Shown here one piece after another: positions 15,687 through 27,666 of a stretch of DNA of 35,335 nt. The DNA comes from Gammaproteobacteria bacterium. Lineage in GTDB: Bacteria; Pseudomonadota; Gammaproteobacteria; CAIRSR01. Both the position numbers and the translations under genes were made by a program. The notes under the pieces are model-generated. The model worked only from the letters and a program-made list of their open reading frames with translations. It did no database searches and was not told where the DNA came from. Location: positions 1-35,335 of the forward strand of contig CAUYTW010000133.1 of assembly GCA_963575715.1 (NCBI GenBank), read 5' to 3'. The first letter of the stretch is position 1, and the number at the start of each line of letters is the position of its first letter.

Positions 15687-17198
15687 TTAATTGAGTTTGT
15701 GTTCGGACTCCAAAGAAACGACCGCCAATGTAATATCATCCTCTTGTGACTTATAACCACGAAATTCAGAAAGTATTGTAATGATTTCTTCTAATGGGCG
15801 ATTCTCCTTTATTATTGTTTCCAGCAAATTTTCAAAGCGAGAATCACTAAACATCTCTCCGGTTATTGAGCGAGTTTCAGTAATTCCATCAGTAAAGATC
15901 ACTACTTGATCTCCCGGTGCCAGACCTATACTCTTGCCAGCGGGGTCAAATTGATCGGTAGAAAGAATTCCCAATGGCAACGCATGACTCGACACACGGG
16001 TGACTATTACGCCTTTGCGCATTATTTTTACTTGAGGAAGGCCACCATTCCATATTAATAAATGCTGATAAATCGGGTCCAGCTCAACGAAACACCCAGC
16101 GAGGAAAAGCGATGCTGGAAGTTTTTTATGCAATTTTTTATTGATTTCAGCTAAAATTTGATCCGGAGCGAATCCTTTTTTTGTCATAGAATAAAAAATA
16201 TCGGTAACCAGCGGACCAACCAATGCTGCAGAAAGCCCATGACCGGTAAAATCTCCAAGAAAAATATGCTTAGTGCCATTGGGGCGCGATGAAGAGAGTA
16301 ATAGATCTCCCGATGTATTTTCAACGGGTTGATTCAAAATATGTAATGCATTTTTTTCAAATGGTGATGCACGGTGCATCCTTGTTAGAATCCCTTCAAT
16401 GACACGACGTTCTTCCTCCATGTAATTTTTTTGCTGACGCAGTTCATTTTCAATCAATATCCTTTTGCTAATATCATGCAATATTCCAGTAAACAAAATT
16501 TTCTTATCGGATGAAACGGGTACTTGGGAAACCGCTAAATGCATCGAAAATATATGTCCATCGCGGTGTAAACAACTTACCTCGCGTCCGACACCGATAA
16601 TTCTGCTTTTTCCTGTTATCAAATAATCCTGAATATATCGATCATGACTAGATGACCAAGGCTCAGGGATCAACAGATTGATTTTATTTCCTAATAAATC
16701 TTTCTCGGAATAACCAAACGCCCGAGTAGTAGCATGATTGACAAAATGAATTATGCCATCACTGTCGATAATTATAATTGGATCAACAGCGGTGTCGAAT
16801 ATCGAACGAAATTTCCGTTCTATTTCCTGTTGTGCTTTAGTTCGGTCAAGAAGGATGCGAATTTGTTGGCGAATGACAAAACCATTCAGTGGTGTGGTGA
16901 TAAATTCATCGACATCGACGGTAAAGGCATCATTAAAACTGGAAGCATCCTCAACGTTGAGAATTATGATAATCGGAATTCGTTTACCCCACGAAGTAAC
17001 ACGAATTTTTTGACAGACAGAAAAATTTTGAGAGTTGGCTTCTAAAATGATTAAATCAGCAGTCTCGATTTCTTGAGCATGAGCAAAAAGATCATCACCA
17101 TTTTCGAATCCGGTGACGTGAAAATCAAAATCAGATAAAAAATCAAAAAATAAATTTCTTTTCGATGCTGAATTATGGCTAATTAAAATAGTGAACAT
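15687..17198 (-). CDS. Degenerate receiver-PAS-PP2C (RsbU/SpoIIE-type) phosphatase
   Basis: This is a 503-residue three-domain signalling protein. Residues 1-120 form a receiver-like domain in which the phospho-accepting Asp position reads DLIILEAN (Glu), and the conserved Lys near FITTPLN is missing. It is probably not phosphorylated in the usual way. A PAS domain follows (about 130-250; FRSIFDTAVDPIIIIDSDG, then FTGILHDISKR). The C-terminal SpoIIE/PP2C-like domain (about 290-503) keeps the metal-binding residues (SGDLLL, GDFTGHGLSAALVGP, FTDGITE, QEDDITLAVV). It probably dephosphorylates an anti-sigma-factor antagonist. No such partner is in the window. ATG 17198 is used because the longer frame to 17303 reads through the proA terminator. 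Confidence 0.85.
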   Translation of the reverse strand: MFTILISHNSASKRNLFFDFLSDFDFHVTGFENGDDLFAHAQEIETADLIILEANSQNFSVCQKIRVTSWGKRIPIIIILNVEDASSFNDAFTVDVDEFITTPLNGFVIRQQIRILLDRTKAQQEIERKFRSIFDTAVDPIIIIDSDGIIHFVNHATTRAFGYSEKDLLGNKINLLIPEPWSSSHDRYIQDYLITGKSRIIGVGREVSCLHRDGHIFSMHLAVSQVPVSSDKKILFTGILHDISKRILIENELRQQKNYMEEERRVIEGILTRMHRASPFEKNALHILNQPVENTSGDLLLSSSRPNGTKHIFLGDFTGHGLSAALVGPLVTDIFYSMTKKGFAPDQILAEINKKLHKKLPASLFLAGCFVELDPIYQHLLIWNGGLPQVKIMRKGVIVTRVSSHALPLGILSTDQFDPAGKSIGLAPGDQVVIFTDGITETRSITGEMFSDSRFENLLETIIKENRPLEEIITILSEFRGYKSQEDDITLAVVSLESEHKLN

Positions 17199-17227
17199 TA
17201 AGATAATGATTCCAAAATGACGGGTAT

Positions 17228-17270
17228 AAAAAAACCGGACCCACCATCTTATAAAGATGGGTCCGGTTTC
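17228..17270 (-). terminator. Rho-independent terminator of the amgK-murU-SDR-proA block
   Basis: On the minus strand, AAACCGGACCC pairs with GGGTCCGGTTT (17259-17269 with 17232-17242). An inner 5-bp extension (ATCTT/AAGAT) and a GGT bulge follow, then a run of seven T in the transcript direction (A-run 17228-17234 on plus). It lies about 30 bases after the proA stop codon. Confidence 0.88.
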
Positions 17271-17299
17271 CAGATGACTGCATGACACCGGAAATTGGT

Positions 17300-18562
17300 T
17301 CAAGTGCGAATATGACCATCTCCCAGCACAATGAATTTTTGAGAAGTTAACCCCTCCAGCCCTACTGGACCTCGGGCATGAAATTTATCGGTGGAAATGC
17401 CGATTTCTGCGCCTAAACCGTATTCAAAGCCATCGGCAAAACGCGTCGAGGCATTCACCATCACAGAACTCGAATCAACCTCGGCAAGAAAACGCCGAGC
17501 CTTGCTCCAATCTTCGGCGCAGATGGCATCGGTATGAGCTGATCCATACATGGCGATATGATCGAGGGCGGCATCAATACCGTCAACCACGCGGATCGAG
17601 AGAATAGGCGCCAGATATTCTGTGTTCCAATCCTCCTCGGTCGCCGCTGTCACCGTCATGTTGGCGAGCAACGCCTGGGTGGCATGACAACCGCGTAATT
17701 CCACGCCTTTTTCCACATACATGCTGGCCAGGCGCGGCAGGATACGCGGAGCAATAGCAGTATCCACCAGCAAGGTTTCCATGGTATTGCAGGTGCCGTA
17801 GCGCTGGGTCTTGGCGTTGAAAGCAACACGCACCGCCTTTTCGAGATCAGCGCTTTCATCAATATAGACATGACAGATACCATGTAAATGCTTGATAACA
17901 GGCATTTTCGCTTCCTTGCTGATGAGATCCACCAGCGATTTACCGCCTCGAGGAATGAGCACGTCGACATATTGATTCATGCGCAACAATTCACCAACTG
18001 CAGCGCGATCGGTGATTTCGATTACCTGCACTGCTCCGGCAGGTAGCCCGGCTGATTCCAATCCTAAATGAATGCACGCAGCAATGGCCTGATTGGAATG
18101 CAGGGACTCTGAGCCACCACGCAAAATAGCGGCATTGCCCGCCTTCAGGCATAGCCCGGCAGCGTCTGCGGTTACGTTGGGACGCGATTCATAAATAATC
18201 CCGATGACTCCCAAAGCTACCCGCATCCGACCTACCTGAATGCCGGAGGGCCGATAAGCAAGATCGGTTACTTGACCAATGGGATCGGGTAATGCCGCGA
18301 TCTGGCGTAGCCCCTCGGCCATGCTGGCGACTCGCGCGGGAGATAAAGCAAGGCGGTCAAGCATTGCTTCATCCAGGCCATCACGTTGACCTTTATCCAG
18401 ATCTTGGGCATTGGCCGCGAGTAAGCTCGCACGGGTTTGCTCCATGGCCTTCGCCATGGCAAGCAAGGCACGGTTTTTGGTAGCGGTTGGGGTACGTGCG
18501 AGGATCCGGGCACAATCCCGAGCGCGAACGCCAACCTGCGTCATGTAATCATGAATATCCAT
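17300..18562 (-). CDS. proA: Gamma-glutamyl phosphate reductase
   Basis: This 420-residue cytosolic enzyme reduces L-glutamyl 5-phosphate to glutamate 5-semialdehyde with NADPH, the second step of proline synthesis. The length matches the family (E. coli 417). Visible signatures are [28 protein letters not shown]-like [17 protein letters not shown], and the catalytic Cys in [10 protein letters not shown]. The start is set at ATG 18562 ([11 protein letters not shown]); the frame extends upstream but that part overlaps the preceding SDR gene. It follows the SDR gene by 61 bases and is followed by a strong terminator. proB is not present here. Confidence 0.93.
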   Translation of the reverse strand: MDIHDYMTQVGVRARDCARILARTPTATKNRALLAMAKAMEQTRASLLAANAQDLDKGQRDGLDEAMLDRLALSPARVASMAEGLRQIAALPDPIGQVTDLAYRPSGIQVGRMRVALGVIGIIYESRPNVTADAAGLCLKAGNAAILRGGSESLHSNQAIAACIHLGLESAGLPAGAVQVIEITDRAAVGELLRMNQYVDVLIPRGGKSLVDLISKEAKMPVIKHLHGICHVYIDESADLEKAVRVAFNAKTQRYGTCNTMETLLVDTAIAPRILPRLASMYVEKGVELRGCHATQALLANMTVTAATEEDWNTEYLAPILSIRVVDGIDAALDHIAMYGSAHTDAICAEDWSKARRFLAEVDSSSVMVNASTRFADGFEYGLGAEIGISTDKFHARGPVGLEGLTSQKFIVLGDGHIRT

Positions 18563-18623
18563 GGTTAATTGATTCTTGAATAAAATTTTGGATGTTAGCG
18601 CTGGACATAATGGCAAAGCACGT

Positions 18624-19328
18624 TTAGCTCTCGCCGTATACCGGTAGGGCCACGCCATGAATGGCCCGTGCGGCATCCGAGGCTAAAAACAGGATAACAT
18701 CTGCCAACGCCACCGTTGGAACCCATTTGCTAAAATCAGCGTCGGGCATAGCCTCACGATTCTCTGAGGTATCGATTGTGCCCGGCAGGATGCAATTGAC
18801 ATTGATCCCATAACCGCTGTTTTCCGCCGCTAGAGTTTCGGTTAGGGTAATTACCGCCGATTTGGATACACAATAAGAACCCATGTTCGCCTTCCCTTCC
18901 AGGGCGGCACGCGCGGCAACATTAATAATCTTTCCGCCACCCTGCCTGCGCATATAAGGTACTACCGCGCGACTCATGAGAAAAGCCGAACGAACATTTA
19001 CATCCAGCATGTTGTCCCATGCTTCCACAGGAGTTTCATGAATTGGCGGACCCATGGTAAAACCACCGGCGATATTGGCCAGCACATCGATTCGTTCATA
19101 ATGGGAAATAGCCTCTTCCACCGTATCCTGGATCTCGCTTTTATTGGTGAGATCAGCGGCGAGCAATAATATCCCTTCTGAGGCTGGCCACGCCCATTCC
19201 AAATGTCCGCGATTACGCCCCACCAACGCCAAATGAGCACCCACACAGCGGAACGCCTCGGCAGTCGCGCGACCCAGATTTCCAGCCGCCCCTGTAATCA
19301 TTACCACTTTTCCCGCGAAGCCAAACAT
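18624..19328 (-). CDS. Short-chain dehydrogenase/reductase (SDR) family oxidoreductase
   Basis: This is a 234-residue classical SDR. It has the Rossmann cofactor motif TGAAGNLG (residues about 11-18), the NAG-like ANIAGG, the catalytic Ser region and the SYCVSKSA (YxxxK) active site near residue 150, and the ending [13 protein letters not shown]. The substrate cannot be deduced. The ending [13 protein letters not shown] is typical of SDRs annotated as short-chain oxidoreductases next to sugar or cell-wall genes. The start ATG 19328 has GAGGTG at good spacing. An upstream GTG at 19337 is possible but overlaps that ribosome site. It lies between murU and proA. Its leader contains the 3' end of an IS605-type remnant. 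Confidence 0.85.
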   Translation of the reverse strand: MFGFAGKVVMITGAAGNLGRATAEAFRCVGAHLALVGRNRGHLEWAWPASEGILLLAADLTNKSEIQDTVEEAISHYERIDVLANIAGGFTMGPPIHETPVEAWDNMLDVNVRSAFLMSRAVVPYMRRQGGGKIINVAARAALEGKANMGSYCVSKSAVITLTETLAAENSGYGINVNCILPGTIDTSENREAMPDADFSKWVPTVALADVILFLASDAARAIHGVALPVYGES

Positions 19329-19344
19329 GAATTGCACCTCATCA

Positions 19345-19406
19345 TTGTCTCGGAGATACCCCTGGCTTTAGCCATGGGAAGGATAAAGAGACGGTTATTG
19401 CAACCG
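19345..19406 (-). ncRNA. IS200/IS605-type right-end/omega-RNA remnant (element C)
   Basis: On the minus strand the element reads ACGGTT...AACCGT (a 6-bp hairpin, 19391-19407), then CTTCCC, then a hairpin TGGC-TTTA-GCCA type (read CCCATGGCTAAAGCCAGGGG) at 19359-19378, and ends GTATCTCCGAGAC. This is the same plan as element D. No transposase is present. It fills the gap between murU and the SDR gene. Its 3' end lies 17 bases from the SDR start. Confidence 0.6.
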
Positions 19407-20300
<894 letters not shown>

Positions 20301-20364
20301 ACCGCTGACTACAGAGTTCGGAATTTAGGAAGCATCCTAATTTGCTTTCACAAGCATCACCTTA

Positions 20365-21384
20365 TTAAGGAGGGGTAATTAGCGGCACTGATTTCCACGA
20401 AAGCCGTGGCAGAATCTCGGTTCGCAGCCAGGCATGAAAAGGGAGAAGATCTTGATATTGAGCTGAAATTTCTAAGACATAGTTCAGAGTGCGAGGAATA
20501 TCGGCAAGATAACCGGATTTACCGTCACGGTGATTAAGCCGGGAAAAAATCCCGATGGCCTTCAGGTGACGTTGAATCCCCATGCGGTCGAACCATCCCA
20601 AGAACCGACCCGGGTCATTCTCACAAATCACTCCCGCCTGCAAGGCCAGATCATGATAGCCCAATGCCCATTCCTGAACTTGTTCGCGTGGCCAAGCGAT
20701 ATAACAGTCACGCAATAATGAAACTAAGTCATAAGTCACGGGACCGACGACTGCATCCTGAAAATCAAGGATACCGGGGTTATTTTTTTCAGTCACCATC
20801 AAGTTACGAGAATGATAATCTCGATGTACGCATACCATCGGCTGTTCCATGGCCGAGGCCGTAAGCGCGGAAAAGGTTGCGTCCAGCAAAGCGTTTGCAC
20901 CTTCTCCTAAAACCATGCCCAAGTGACGCCTAAGAAACCAATCCCTGAACAAGGACAGCTCGAAGTCAAGCAATCGTGCGTCGTAGGGAGGTACCAGAGA
21001 AGTAGTCACTGGTCCACAGGCTTGCAAGGTTAGCAAGGCGCTCAATGCGTCACCGTAGAGTCGCTCGACGGTAGCTGGCCCTAATCTAGACAGATAAAGC
21101 GTCGCGCCTAGATCCGTGAGGAGAAGAAAACCTTGCGTAAAATTCGCTTCCAATACTTCCGGGACGTTCAGCCCAAAGGAGCGAAATTCCTGCGACAGCA
21201 CCACAAAGGGACGACTATCTTCTTTATCTGGCGGGGCATCCATGACAATTAGGGTGGAATCGGGTCGGTAAACACGAAAATAGCGCCGAAAACTGGCATC
21301 CGCCGACGCTGGCGCAAGGTGAAATGTTCCTTTATTAAATATCCCGTCAAGCCAATTGGTAAGTTCTGTAAGACGTGCGCTCAA
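20365..21384 (-). CDS. amgK: N-acetylmuramate/N-acetylglucosamine anomeric kinase
   Basis: This 339-residue aminoglycoside-phosphotransferase-fold kinase phosphorylates the anomeric hydroxyl of MurNAc (and GlcNAc) during peptidoglycan recycling. Motifs: SADASFRRYFRV at the N-terminus, the catalytic loop CVHRDYHSRNLMV and the metal-binding ILDFQDAVVGPVTYDL. The length fits AmgK. The start is TTG 21384, preceded by a weakly spaced AAGG. The downstream partner murU follows after an inserted element, so they may no longer share tight translation coupling. Confidence 0.88.
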   Translation of the reverse strand: MSARLTELTNWLDGIFNKGTFHLAPASADASFRRYFRVYRPDSTLIVMDAPPDKEDSRPFVVLSQEFRSFGLNVPEVLEANFTQGFLLLTDLGATLYLSRLGPATVERLYGDALSALLTLQACGPVTTSLVPPYDARLLDFELSLFRDWFLRRHLGMVLGEGANALLDATFSALTASAMEQPMVCVHRDYHSRNLMVTEKNNPGILDFQDAVVGPVTYDLVSLLRDCYIAWPREQVQEWALGYHDLALQAGVICENDPGRFLGWFDRMGIQRHLKAIGIFSRLNHRDGKSGYLADIPRTLNYVLEISAQYQDLLPFHAWLRTEILPRLSWKSVPLITPP

Positions 21385-21407
21385 AGATGTTTATACCTTA
21401 ATTAAGG

Positions 21408-21490
21408 TCCAATGAATCGTGAACCGTGCTGTAATGCGCGGAAGACTACCAGGGAAGGCATAATGCGACTCAACATTAGCGGCAAATTCC
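21408..21490. repeat. Dispersed repeat copy G, shared with 29142-29225
   Basis: The block GTCCAATGAATCGTGAACCG begins at 21408 and runs on to ACTCAACATTAGCGGC near 21471-21486. It matches 29142-29225 (GTCCGATGAATCGCGAACCG ... ACTCAACATTAGCGGC), with a variable hairpin-like middle. It lies in the gap between the 3' end of the pentapeptide-repeat gene and the amgK start. Family unknown. Confidence 0.65.
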
Positions 21491-21502
21491 AAGATGAACA
21501 AT

Positions 21503-22276
21503 TTAAGGACATTCACCCACCGCGCCTGGCTTGCAGCGACGACGATCCATCCATATCGCATTATCGAGGCGCGCCTTGTCTAAGCGTGCTCCGCTCATGT
21601 CTGCACCGACCAAAGTAACGTGATTCAAGTTTGCCGCTGTAAAATCTGCGCCAGAAAGTAAGGCACGATCCAGACGTGCATTCTCAAGTACGGCCCCCAA
21701 CAAGCGTGCATCCTGCAAGTTGGATTGGATTAAATTGACGTTGCGCAACGTAGCATTGCTGAAGTTCACCTCGCGGAGATCCGCTTGCTCCAGGATGGCA
21801 CCATCCAAGGTAGCGCTGGTTAGATCGGCCTTGCGCGCTTTGGCATCGTACAAAGAAGCGCCCTCTAGGTGGGCACGAATTAGCCTGGTAGCTTCCAAAT
21901 CAGCGCGATTCATGCGCGCGCGATCAAGACGCGCATCAACGAAAGAAGCCTGACGTAGATTGGCACCCACCAATCTGGCTGCACTCAACCGTGCTCCGTC
22001 AAGATGGGCGGCGGTAAGATTGACAAAACTGAGGTCGGCTTCCACGAGATTGGCCTCGTTCAAATTAGCTGCCGTGAAATTGGTACGAACAAGTGTTGCG
22101 TGATCGAGCTGCGCGCCCTGAAGGTCAGCGTTGCGTTTGTCACAACCAATCCAGATGACGCGGGGCACCGGAGGATCGCTACAAGCCGATCCCGCGAACC
22201 GGGTTCCAAGCAAAAGAGACAGAAGGAATACGCCAACAACTATCCGGCGCAAATTGGTGAGGGTCGAAAAAATCAT
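21503..22276 (-). CDS. Exported pentapeptide-repeat protein
   Basis: This is a 257-residue protein with an N-terminal signal peptide (RRIVVGVFLLSLLLG) and a likely cleavage near SACSD. It has about 32 tandem A(D/N)LXX pentapeptides from residue 50 to 240 (for example ADLQGAQLDHATLVRTNFTA), which form a right-handed quadrilateral beta-helix. The C-terminal cap AIWMDRRRCKPGAVGECP is Cys-containing, as in periplasmic members. Function of these exported repeat proteins is unknown. The ATG follows a short CCGCA/TGCGG hairpin with no clear Shine-Dalgarno. The leader is element E, so its expression may depend on that element. Confidence 0.85.
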   Translation of the reverse strand: MIFSTLTNLRRIVVGVFLLSLLLGTRFAGSACSDPPVPRVIWIGCDKRNADLQGAQLDHATLVRTNFTAANLNEANLVEADLSFVNLTAAHLDGARLSAARLVGANLRQASFVDARLDRARMNRADLEATRLIRAHLEGASLYDAKARKADLTSATLDGAILEQADLREVNFSNATLRNVNLIQSNLQDARLLGAVLENARLDRALLSGADFTAANLNHVTLVGADMSGARLDKARLDNAIWMDRRRCKPGAVGECP

Positions 22277-22283
22277 CCCGCAT

Positions 22284-22450
22284 TTGCGGCGCGAAAACTC
22301 CCGCCTTATAAGAGGTGAAAGAAGCGCCGTCCTCCTGTTTAGTTGATAAACATAGCTATCGCTACGACTGAGAATTGTTCAGTGCCCAGAATTAATAAAA
22401 CGCACCAAAGTGAGTCTTTTACTTCGTTTCAAGTCAGATTTATTGAATCT
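22284..22450 (-). ncRNA. HEARO-end plus right-end-like remnant (element E)
   Basis: Read on the minus strand, it has AAGTAAAAGACTCAC (identical to element B), then GGGCACTGAA (also in B), about 50 bases of other sequence, and AGGAGGACGGCGCTTC (22335-22320, identical to element A). An imperfect hairpin, CACCTCTTATAAGGCGGG, follows. The order of blocks matches element A, suggesting one element type with a HEARO-like 5' part and a TnpB-like 3' part. It abuts the pentapeptide-repeat gene start. Confidence 0.55.
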
Positions 22451-22651
22451 TAGGTTAATCAACTTTAAAGGCTCAGTTTCATAAAACTGCCCTCCTTTTA
22501 ATCGGGAGTAGCTGACAATGCTATTGTACATTGCTTACTTAATTCGTAGCGATTTTTCTATCACTTTTGTATAAAAATTAATTTTTAATGCTTAAATTCC
22601 TATACAGCCGCTTAACGGCTGTACAGAAATTCGATTCAACGGTTCTTGACA
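22451..22651. other. AT-rich gap with a short hairpin
   Basis: A perfect 8-bp stem, TACAGCCG/CGGCTGTA (22603-22610 and 22616-22623), with a CTTAA loop lies 29 bases downstream of the 69-residue gene. No T-run follows on the minus strand, so terminator function is uncertain. Confidence 0.5.
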
Positions 22652-22861
22652 TCACATGGATTTTTCGCATTCCGTAATTAAGGCATCCAATGCTTTTACT
22701 GTACTTTTAGCCTCTTCCTTAATTTCCGTTAAAAATTGCAATTCGGATTTTGATACTTTGCCATCTTCAAGAATTGTCTTTCGTAAAACATTAACCTCTT
22801 TTTCACTTATATGTCCATCCATCAACACAAAAGCTTTTGCTACTTTGCGCCAGTCAGCCAT
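22652..22861 (-). CDS. Small TerB-like acidic helical protein (69 residues)
   Basis: This is a short cytoplasmic protein. It has two similar half-repeats, MDGHISEKEVNVLRK and EDGKVSKSELQFLTE, of the DGxIxxxEVxxL type, followed by a helix and a C-terminal ECEKSM. This recalls the TerB/EF-hand-like small helical proteins often found as single genes. No function is known to me. The start ATG 22861 has a good ribosome site (GAGGG, about 7 bases), which supports a real gene. It is separated from gyrB by a gap carrying a long inverted repeat. Confidence 0.68.
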   Translation of the reverse strand: MADWRKVAKAFVLMDGHISEKEVNVLRKTILEDGKVSKSELQFLTEIKEEAKSTVKALDALITECEKSM

Positions 22862-22933
22862 GTGAAAACCCTCTTTAAGATTAAGGTAATATTTTAAACA
22901 TGAATAATTGATATTGTGTACTGCATTATAGCC

Positions 22934-22964
22934 ATCATCGCTAGTGATAACGACTAGCGACGAT
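22934..22964. repeat. 12-bp inverted repeat between gyrB and the TerB-like gene
   Basis: ATCATCGCTAGT (22934-22945) pairs with ACTAGCGACGAT (22953-22964) with one mismatch and a 7-base loop. Flanking TTATA/TATAA (22926-22930, 22965-22969) lengthens the symmetry. No T-run follows. It could be a terminator for gyrB or an operator. Confidence 0.7.
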
Positions 22965-22991
22965 TATAACACCGTGAGCAAATTATCGATA

Positions 22992-26004
<3,013 letters not shown>

Positions 26005-26424
26005 GTGAGCGGACCGGCCTTTGGTATTCCTAGCCTGGCCGTGCGTTGGCTAGGCGCTTTGTTCGCGGTGCTTGCCACCTATAATCCGAGTGGCAGCTCC
26101 TATGTCCACTGGCTCGTGGACCTTTCTGATCATCGTTGGTCATTAAAGGCGCTAGTGGGTATTTTACTAGTAGTCGTAAATATGACTTTCTACTACGCCA
26201 GTATGCGTTCATTACGAAGTAGTGGGATGTTCGCCGCTGTAATTTTTTGCATTACTGCGGTTTGGACACTGTTGGACTACGGCTACCTGCAAACACTTGC
26301 CTTCCAAACGTGGATTACGGTGATACTGATATTATCGGGTAGTATTCTGGCATTGGGCATGTCTTGGTCCCATATCCGTGGTCGTCTCTCCGGACAGTCC
26401 GACTCCAACGATGTTACCCTCTAA
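26005..26424 (+). CDS. DUF6524-like four-helix membrane protein
   Basis: This 139-residue polytopic inner-membrane protein has about four hydrophobic segments (at roughly 10-25, 47-65, 72-90 and 98-117). The N-terminal phrase ALFAVLATYNPSGSSYVHW is that of the DUF6524 family, whose role is unknown. The start is GTG 26005 behind GAGAGGT; a TAG lies five codons upstream in frame. The next gene begins at the base following its stop, so it heads an operon-like group with the helical anchored protein downstream. Confidence 0.75.
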   Translation: MSGPAFGIPSLAVRWLGALFAVLATYNPSGSSYVHWLVDLSDHRWSLKALVGILLVVVNMTFYYASMRSLRSSGMFAAVIFCITAVWTLLDYGYLQTLAFQTWITVILILSGSILALGMSWSHIRGRLSGQSDSNDVTL

Positions 26425-27666
26425 ATGAGATCTATTTCGCACTCACTCGGCCGTATGTTTGGGAGGGTAACACGGTCTCTGGGCGGATGGTTTAATGAAT
26501 GGGTAGTTGGGCAGCGTAGGCGATTTACTGCATGGATGAAGGTATTAAAGCTACGGTTTGCCGCATGGTCTTCGTGGCGTCATCCGGTGTGGATGGTGGC
26601 GCTGGCGTTGCTGGTGGTGATGCTAATTTTAATGCGTAGCCCTGCCCGTTCGGTGGCGCCGGCACACCGTCTGGTGCTGTCCGCCACCCCCATGACCATC
26701 CTGCCCAGTAAGGTTGTCACGGGGATGGATGCCGCAATTGTCGCAGCATTGGGTGATGCCCGACAGGAAGCGGTAGGCCTGGGTCAACGCAAGGTTGCGG
26801 CATTGGTTGGAACCCTTGCACAACGGGTTCAAACCGATTTCGTGCCTTGGTATTTATCCTTTGGGCGACGTAAGTTGGAAGAGATCAGGGCCTACAACAC
26901 TTTTGCCATGAGCTGGCTAGGTGGTCTTGCGTCGGGAAATTTTCAAGATGAATCGCGCAGGATTTTGATTAAAACTTTCGAAGAGGAATTTGCGGCGCGT
27001 GTCCTTACACCGATGGAGACGCGCCAAGCCTTGCAAGCCATTGGCCGTGAAGTTGCTCAGGATTATGGAACACGGGTAACCGTAGCGCTTCAGAATCTCC
27101 AGGAGCGGCGTTCGATGTCGTTTGCTAAGTGGCATAAATACTTACAAAAACTTCCGCCAGGGCGACTTACCCTGGCGGGAAAACCGATGCTGGTTCCTTT
27201 ACCTGCGCTAGCAGCTCCAGATCCCATTCGTGAGGTTCTGGGCGAGGACATTGGCAAAACCCTAGTGGAACGTTTCACGTCATTCCCTACAGTCGCTTCT
27301 GATTATAGCGATCTTCAAGTCCGTGATGGCCGGGTTATCTTTGAAGTAGGTAGAAACGCCTGGACTTACTATGGATCTTACGTAGTTTATTGGATTGTAT
27401 TAATTTCATTAATCAGAAGTGGATTTATTCCCATTAATCTCTCTGGTGCCTTGGTGGGATGGTTGATCTGGGAGACTTTCGCCTGGGGTAGCTGGATCAC
27501 TTGGGAATCTCTCGACTTCGAACAAACTCGCCAACAGCTTGAGCCAATTATTGTCCGTCATTCAGATGCTTATTTCTCAGGAATGCGCGCGACGCTTACC
27601 GACCCTGGGGCTGAAGGTCCGTTTCAGGTGTTTCACGCGTTGGAGCGGAGCTGGGAGGGGAGTTAA
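26425..27666 (+). CDS. Membrane-anchored helical protein, paralogue 1 of the ABC cluster
   Basis: I do not recognise a named family. This is 413 residues. The basic N-terminus is followed by a transmembrane helix (54-70), a long mainly helical extracytoplasmic region (80-300) and further hydrophobic segments at about 313-345. A conserved stretch, FEEEFAARVLTPMETRQAL, matches ASKFNELVLQPAGGIPAL in the minus-strand gene at 27596-28732 and VNQFRTHLIAPQTMLRAL in the gene at 30060-31238. An upstream WYLSFGRRKLEEIRAY similarly aligns with FTDFHSRVSAFGEW and FTDLDARRESFLLTL. So the three look paralogous. ATG 26425 follows the previous stop directly. Its 3' end overlaps the convergent paralogue by 71 bases. 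Confidence 0.75.
   Translation: MRSISHSLGRMFGRVTRSLGGWFNEWVVGQRRRFTAWMKVLKLRFAAWSSWRHPVWMVALALLVVMLILMRSPARSVAPAHRLVLSATPMTILPSKVVTGMDAAIVAALGDARQEAVGLGQRKVAALVGTLAQRVQTDFVPWYLSFGRRKLEEIRAYNTFAMSWLGGLASGNFQDESRRILIKTFEEEFAARVLTPMETRQALQAIGREVAQDYGTRVTVALQNLQERRSMSFAKWHKYLQKLPPGRLTLAGKPMLVPLPALAAPDPIREVLGEDIGKTLVERFTSFPTVASDYSDLQVRDGRVIFEVGRNAWTYYGSYVVYWIVLISLIRSGFIPINLSGALVGWLIWETFAWGSWITWESLDFEQTRQQLEPIIVRHSDAYFSGMRATLTDPGAEGPFQVFHALERSWEGS

Noticed and set aside
17199-17303. 35-codon extension of the PP2C phosphatase
   Set aside because: It reads through the proA terminator hairpin.
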